From: Methanobacteriota archaeon
GTDB lineage: Archaea > Thermoplasmatota > Poseidoniia > Poseidoniales > Thalassarchaeaceae
DNA length: 10,275 nucleotides
Reading direction: 5' to 3'
Assembly (NCBI GenBank): GCA_002725475.1
Contig: PBPH01000037.1
Span: 1-10,275, forward strand
Shown here: one piece after another, positions 7,363-10,275 of the stretch
Numbering within the stretch: the first letter of the stretch is position 1
Layout of the letters: every line of letters starts with the position of its first letter
Program-made: the position numbers and the translations under genes
Notes under the pieces: generated by a model
What the model was told of the DNA's origin: nothing
Database searches by the model: none
The model's input: only the letters and a program-made list of their open reading frames with translations

Positions 7363-8712
7363 GTGACCAAGAGTGTATGGGTTAGTGATGTACACGACGG
7401 GGCCCACGATGGGGAAAATGTTGAGTTAAAAGGATGGGTCTATAGGACTAGAGGTTCAAACAAAATTTGGTTTCTTGTTTTGAGAGACTCAACTGGAATT
7501 GTTCAATGTGTAATCAAGAAAAGTGATGTGGGCGAGGATTGCTTTGAGGAGTTGAAATCGGCCCTGATTGAATCAAGTGTTACACTTTTTGGGAAAGTAA
7601 ATGTTGATGAAAGAGCACCAGGAGGTCACGAAGTTGTTATTTCTTCGGGAAAAATAATTGGCGAAGTCAATCCCGAAAATCCCTTCCCCATAACTGAATC
7701 AGCAATGGAAAGTTCTGATGGCGGGGAAACTGAATTCCTCCTTGACAATCGCCACCTATACCTTAGGACAAATAGGATGACTACAATGCTAAAGATTCGT
7801 TCATCGGTTTTTGGTGCAATTCATTCATATTTCAGAAATCTAGATTTCATAGAATATCAAGCACCTAATTTCGTTGCAGGAGCAGTAGAAGGAGGCAGTA
7901 CCCTATTCGAAGTGCCATATTTCCCTAATGAAAAGAATCCGGAGAGAAAGGCCTATCTTACGCAATCATGGCAACTTTATGCCGAAGCAGCAATGCCAGC
8001 TTTGGAGAGGCTATACACAATTGCACCTTCTTTCAGAGCTGAGAAAAGTCGCACTAGAAGGCATCTGACAGAATTTTGGCACGCTGAAATGGAAATTGCA
8101 TGGGGCGGTAACGCGGATGTAATGGCTCATGGTGAATCTTTGGTTAGGAATATAGCATCAACATTACTTGATGAGAGAAGTGATGAATTAATTTCACTTG
8201 GAAGAGATATTGACTTGGTTTCTAGATATGCAGATAACCCATATCCAAGAATCAGGTATGATGAGGCGATTGAAACATTACAGGGAATGGGTGTAGAAAT
8301 TGAGTGGGGTCAAGACTTGGACTATAGTAAAGAAAAAATTCTGACTCAAGATTTTGAGGTCCCACATTTCCTAACTCATTACCCCAGAATTGCTAAACCG
8401 TTCTATCACAGACCCGATCCGGATGACCCAAAATATGTTCTTTGTCATGACCTTTTAGCTCCTGAAGGATATGGAGAAATAATCGGCGGTGGGGAAAGGA
8501 CTTGGACTGAAAAGGAAATCCTGGAACGGATTGACGAGGAGGGGACACCCAGGGAGCCATACGAATTTTACATTGACGTTCGCAGATTCGGCGGAGTTCC
8601 TCACGGAGGATTTGGATTGGGCGTAGATAGAGTATGCTCATGGCTTGCAGGTGCAGAACATATTAGAGAAGTAATCCCTTTTCCTCGTGACTCGCGAAGA
8701 GTCACTCCTTGA
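7363..8712 (+). CDS. asnS: Asparaginyl-tRNA synthetase
   Basis: Attaches asparagine to tRNA-Asn; class IIb synthetase, cytoplasmic. From the GTG at 7363 it is 449 residues, close to archaeal AsnRS. An N-terminal OB-fold anticodon-binding domain spans about 17-105, with GWVYRTRGSNKIWFLVLRD near its start. The catalytic domain follows: QSWQLYAEAA (201-210), motif 2 FRAEKSRTRRHLTEF (224-238) with its ATP-binding arginine, EIIGGGERT (372-380), motif 3 HGGFGLGVDR (414-423), and the class IIb ending REVIPFPRD (435-443). The overall pattern fits AsnRS better than AspRS, but the two are close relatives and only alignment settles specificity. The OB domain rules out an archaeal AsnRS-like asparagine synthetase A. 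The alternative ATG is at 7291. The 3' end faces the small membrane-protein gene with 5 bp between them. Confidence 0.93.
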   Translation: MTKSVWVSDVHDGAHDGENVELKGWVYRTRGSNKIWFLVLRDSTGIVQCVIKKSDVGEDCFEELKSALIESSVTLFGKVNVDERAPGGHEVVISSGKIIGEVNPENPFPITESAMESSDGGETEFLLDNRHLYLRTNRMTTMLKIRSSVFGAIHSYFRNLDFIEYQAPNFVAGAVEGGSTLFEVPYFPNEKNPERKAYLTQSWQLYAEAAMPALERLYTIAPSFRAEKSRTRRHLTEFWHAEMEIAWGGNADVMAHGESLVRNIASTLLDERSDELISLGRDIDLVSRYADNPYPRIRYDEAIETLQGMGVEIEWGQDLDYSKEKILTQDFEVPHFLTHYPRIAKPFYHRPDPDDPKYVLCHDLLAPEGYGEIIGGGERTWTEKEILERIDEEGTPREPYEFYIDVRRFGGVPHGGFGLGVDRVCSWLAGAEHIREVIPFPRDSRRVTP

Positions 8713-8717
8713 TTGGA

Positions 8718-9005
8718 TTACATTAAAGGATAATCATAGCCTTCATCTAATGGGTCAGGTAATACTGACTCAAGAGACTGAGACGATTTATCTATATCTT
8801 CATTTGATTTAGTTGATAGATTTTCATTGGATTCTTCATGGCTAGGTTGGGATACAATAATAATAACAAAAATCCCAATAAATAGAATCAAAAGTACTGC
8901 AAATGACTCAGTTGAAATACCTCCGTCTTGTAAAATTCTAATTGTAATAACAACTAACATCAGTAGAGCAATCAATAACCCAGGGGTAAGTCGATGCCAC
9001 TTCAT
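8718..9005 (-). CDS. Small two-helix membrane protein with acidic tail
   Basis: Unrecognised 95-residue protein. A basic start (MKWHR) is followed by two hydrophobic helices at about 8-25 and 35-52, joined by a short loop, then a hydrophilic Ser/Asp/Glu-rich C-terminus (about 54-95) ending in YDYPLM. There is no signal-peptide cleavage pattern and no known domain. The ATG at 9005 is preferred because it leaves 52 bp for divergent promoters. An ATG at 9059 would add 18 residues and overlap the opposite start codon; one at 9146 would run into the decarboxylase-like gene. Hydrophobic pattern and lack of any competing frame support it as real. It converges on asnS. Confidence 0.6.
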   Translation of the reverse strand: MKWHRLTPGLLIALLMLVVITIRILQDGGISTESFAVLLILFIGIFVIIIVSQPSHEESNENLSTKSNEDIDKSSQSLESVLPDPLDEGYDYPLM

Positions 9006-9057
9006 TGAATATTCCAGTAGCCGGCCACTTGATGAACCCAACCCATCTCGGCTTATC

Positions 9058-9702
9058 ATGGACTTCAAGATTGATACAGGTAGAAAGAAGGCATCTGGCT
9101 CCTGTTCGGGATGGTTAATGACCTCTGTAGCTTCTTGGGGAGACACAAAGGAAGATGCATTTGATCAATGCCTCGTGGATTTAGGTTTAGGCGATTCTAG
9201 GTTAATTCGAATGGAAGGGGCAATGTTGCCAATGGGGTTCGAACCAATTCAGCCAGAAGATTTGGCAATGGGCTCCATTGTGGAATGCCACATTGCTGAA
9301 TCTTATGCAACAGATGGAGATACAGCTTCTGCAGGAGTTGCATGGGCCCAATGTGTGACTCCCGAAGGGGATGAATGTTCGATTGTAGCAACTATTGCTA
9401 GTGGTTTTTCTTACGAAGAAACTGAATTACTCCTAAAACGAAATCTCAAGCAAAAACTTGCATCTAGAGATTTGGAAGTAGTAAAACACCAGATAGCTGT
9501 GGATGAAGTCACTGCTGCTCAAGATCACCATGGTTGCGCAATTGCAGCATTAATTCTACCAGACACAATGAATATGCAAAGCGGATCTGTTGGTAGAGTT
9601 AGAGGGGGTTTAACTAGGAGCGCTGAAGGTTTTAATCCAAACCAAGGAATTAGTCAACAATCTAAATCAAAAAGGAGTGACGATTTCAATTTCCAATTAT
9701 GA
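9058..9702 (+). CDS. Pyruvoyl-dependent arginine decarboxylase-fold protein lacking the processing serines
   Basis: 214 residues resembling PvlArgDC, the archaeal enzyme that makes agmatine from arginine after self-cleaving at a Ser-Ser pair to create a pyruvoyl group. Family-like segments: DAFDQCLVDLGLGDSRLIRM (33-52), LAMGSIVECHIAE (69-81), the second-strand region 91-113, and HHGCAIAALILP (157-168). Against the M. jannaschii enzyme as I recall it, RISSIMPP aligns with RMEGAMLP (51-58), so both processing serines are replaced by Glu53-Gly54. The catalytic glutamate (E109) aligns without gaps to Thr112, and Asn47 to Arg49. The substrate-contacting Asp35 is kept as Asp36. It therefore probably cannot form the cofactor and is a non-catalytic or repurposed relative. 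Residues 169-214 are an extra Ser/Gln/Lys-rich tail. Start 9058 is chosen because upstream in-frame sequence overlaps the opposite-strand gene. It is followed 9 bp later by the zinc-ribbon gene. Confidence 0.8.
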   Translation: MDFKIDTGRKKASGSCSGWLMTSVASWGDTKEDAFDQCLVDLGLGDSRLIRMEGAMLPMGFEPIQPEDLAMGSIVECHIAESYATDGDTASAGVAWAQCVTPEGDECSIVATIASGFSYEETELLLKRNLKQKLASRDLEVVKHQIAVDEVTAAQDHHGCAIAALILPDTMNMQSGSVGRVRGGLTRSAEGFNPNQGISQQSKSKRSDDFNFQL

Positions 9703-9705
9703 GGA
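9701..9705 (+). promoter_or_regulatory. Ribosome binding site deciding the ATG at 9712
   Basis: GAGGA overlaps the stop codon of the decarboxylase-like gene and lies 6 nt before the ATG at 9712. It supports that start over the TTG at 9706 and suggests translational coupling of the two genes. Confidence 0.5.
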
Positions 9706-9711
9706 TTGGTC

Positions 9712-10161
9712 ATGGATAGCGAAAAACGTGATTTTCTAGTAATTCGTTGTTCCAAATGTAAGAATCATTTTGGTTCCCTATCATCTAAAGAAAGTTTTTG
9801 CCCTAATTGTGGTGAATTTGCATCTCACCCTATAGTGGATCGGGCAAAAGATAGCCGGGATTTATCAAATCGTGTGGCAATGGCCAATGTTCCAACGGAT
9901 TTAAGAGAAGATTTGGAAAAGAAATTAAGAAATGAAGATGATTTTGAAGATTTTCATGAAGATGTGGCAAATCCTAGGAAACTCATGAAAATACTAAGCA
10001 ACATTATCGATGAAGATGGATTGATTGAAATTGAGAAAATTTGTACTGAATTCAATCGCTTAGGAATTGAATCACCAAAACCAGAAGAATTCATTGATAT
10101 GGCAGAATCTCAAGGACTTCTAATGAGGCATTCTGAGGGGTGTTGGATTTGGCTTGGATAA
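9712..10161 (+). CDS. Zinc-ribbon and winged-helix protein
   Basis: 149 residues, no recognised gene name. The N-terminus carries a zinc ribbon: CSKC (13-16) and CPNC (30-33), four cysteines able to bind one zinc ion. The middle (about 45-90) is charged and helical, rich in Asp/Glu/Lys. The last 55 or so residues look like a winged helix: DEDGLIEIEKI, then a helix ending FNRLGI, PEEFIDMAESQGLL, and a closing strand CWIWLG. That pattern resembles the C-terminal winged helix of archaeal MCM and small archaeal zinc-ribbon proteins of unknown function such as the DUF5817 type; this is a by-eye resemblance. A DNA- or RNA-binding role is inferred. It shares a probable operon with the decarboxylase-like gene; tRNA-Pro follows 38 bp downstream. 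Confidence 0.85.
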   Translation: MDSEKRDFLVIRCSKCKNHFGSLSSKESFCPNCGEFASHPIVDRAKDSRDLSNRVAMANVPTDLREDLEKKLRNEDDFEDFHEDVANPRKLMKILSNIIDEDGLIEIEKICTEFNRLGIESPKPEEFIDMAESQGLLMRHSEGCWIWLG

Positions 10162-10199
10162 ACAGGTTCTTGAAAGAAGGTCAGTTGGAAGCGATGTTG

Positions 10200-10274
10200 G
10201 GGCCCGTGGGTTAGCCTGGCCTATGCTTGGGCGTTTGGGACGCTTAGACTCCGGTTCAAATCCGGACGGGCCCA
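10200..10274 (+). tRNA. tRNA-Pro (anticodon TGG)
   Basis: A complete 75-nt cloverleaf ending one base before the window edge. The acceptor stem GGGCCCG/CGGGCCC is seven perfect pairs, with discriminator A at 10274, the usual base for tRNA-Pro. The anticodon stem GGGCG/CGCTT (two G-T pairs) encloses loop TTTGGGA with anticodon TGG at 10236-10238. The T arm TCCGG-TTCAAAT-CCGGA is perfect. The D arm is weak (G-T, G-C, T-G, then a T-T mismatch). No intron. Only one base follows the discriminator, so an encoded CCA cannot be excluded. No clear promoter is visible in the 38 bp upstream, so co-transcription with the zinc-ribbon gene is possible. Confidence 0.93.
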
Positions 10275-10275
10275 C

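Noticed and set aside
7161..7370. Minus-strand open frame overlapping the arcC and asnS starts
   Set aside because: It is out of frame with carbamate kinase, overlaps the conserved GGNAL region and shows no domain.
8827..9057. Extension of the decarboxylase-like gene upstream to 8827
   Set aside because: It runs antisense through the two membrane helices of the small membrane protein and has no family similarity; similarity to PvlArgDC begins only well after 9058.
9060..9146. N-terminal extension of the small membrane protein to 9146
   Set aside because: It lies inside the start of the decarboxylase-like gene and adds no hydrophobic or recognisable sequence.

Overview
The window looks like chromosomal sequence from an uncultured marine archaeon, most likely Marine Group II (Candidatus Poseidoniia). 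This is an inference. It rests on an archaeal/bacterial type-A RNase P RNA, two intron-less tRNA genes without an encoded CCA, an archaeal-type asparaginyl-tRNA synthetase, a pyruvoyl-dependent arginine decarboxylase relative, a zinc-ribbon/winged-helix protein, and a giant secreted membrane protein with a Q/N/Y-rich cytoplasmic tail. Several genes have no obvious Shine-Dalgarno sequence, which fits leaderless archaeal transcription. I see no mobile element, CRISPR array or phage gene.

Layout. On the minus strand at the left edge is the 5' part of the RNase P RNA gene (1-118, cut by the window edge). Upstream of it on the same strand is a gene of about 1,716 codons (157-5307) for a surface protein: signal peptide, long beta-sandwich-rich ectodomain, one C-terminal membrane helix, acidic then glutamine-rich tail. 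Divergent from it, across about 105 bp holding an 8+8 bp inverted repeat, is rpiA (5413-6123), followed by tRNA-Lys(CTT) at 6171-6244. Carbamate kinase (6275-7258, minus) runs head-on into that tRNA. It diverges from asparaginyl-tRNA synthetase (7363-8712, plus) across a 104-bp shared promoter region.

A small two-helix membrane protein (8718-9005, minus) converges on asnS with only 5 bp between them. It diverges from a two-gene plus-strand unit: a pyruvoyl-arginine-decarboxylase-fold protein that has lost its self-processing serines (9058-9702), and, 9 bp later, a zinc-ribbon/winged-helix protein (9712-10161). tRNA-Pro(TGG) at 10200-10274 closes the window.

Most of the content is housekeeping: tRNA processing, two tRNAs, tRNA charging, pentose-phosphate metabolism and carbamoyl-phosphate metabolism. 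The genes do not form one pathway. The parts most worth a second look are the apparently non-catalytic decarboxylase homologue with its coupled zinc-ribbon partner, and the giant surface protein with its prion-like tail. No stretch longer than 300 bases lacks a gene; the largest gaps are the two divergent promoter regions. I found no convincing new multi-gene system.
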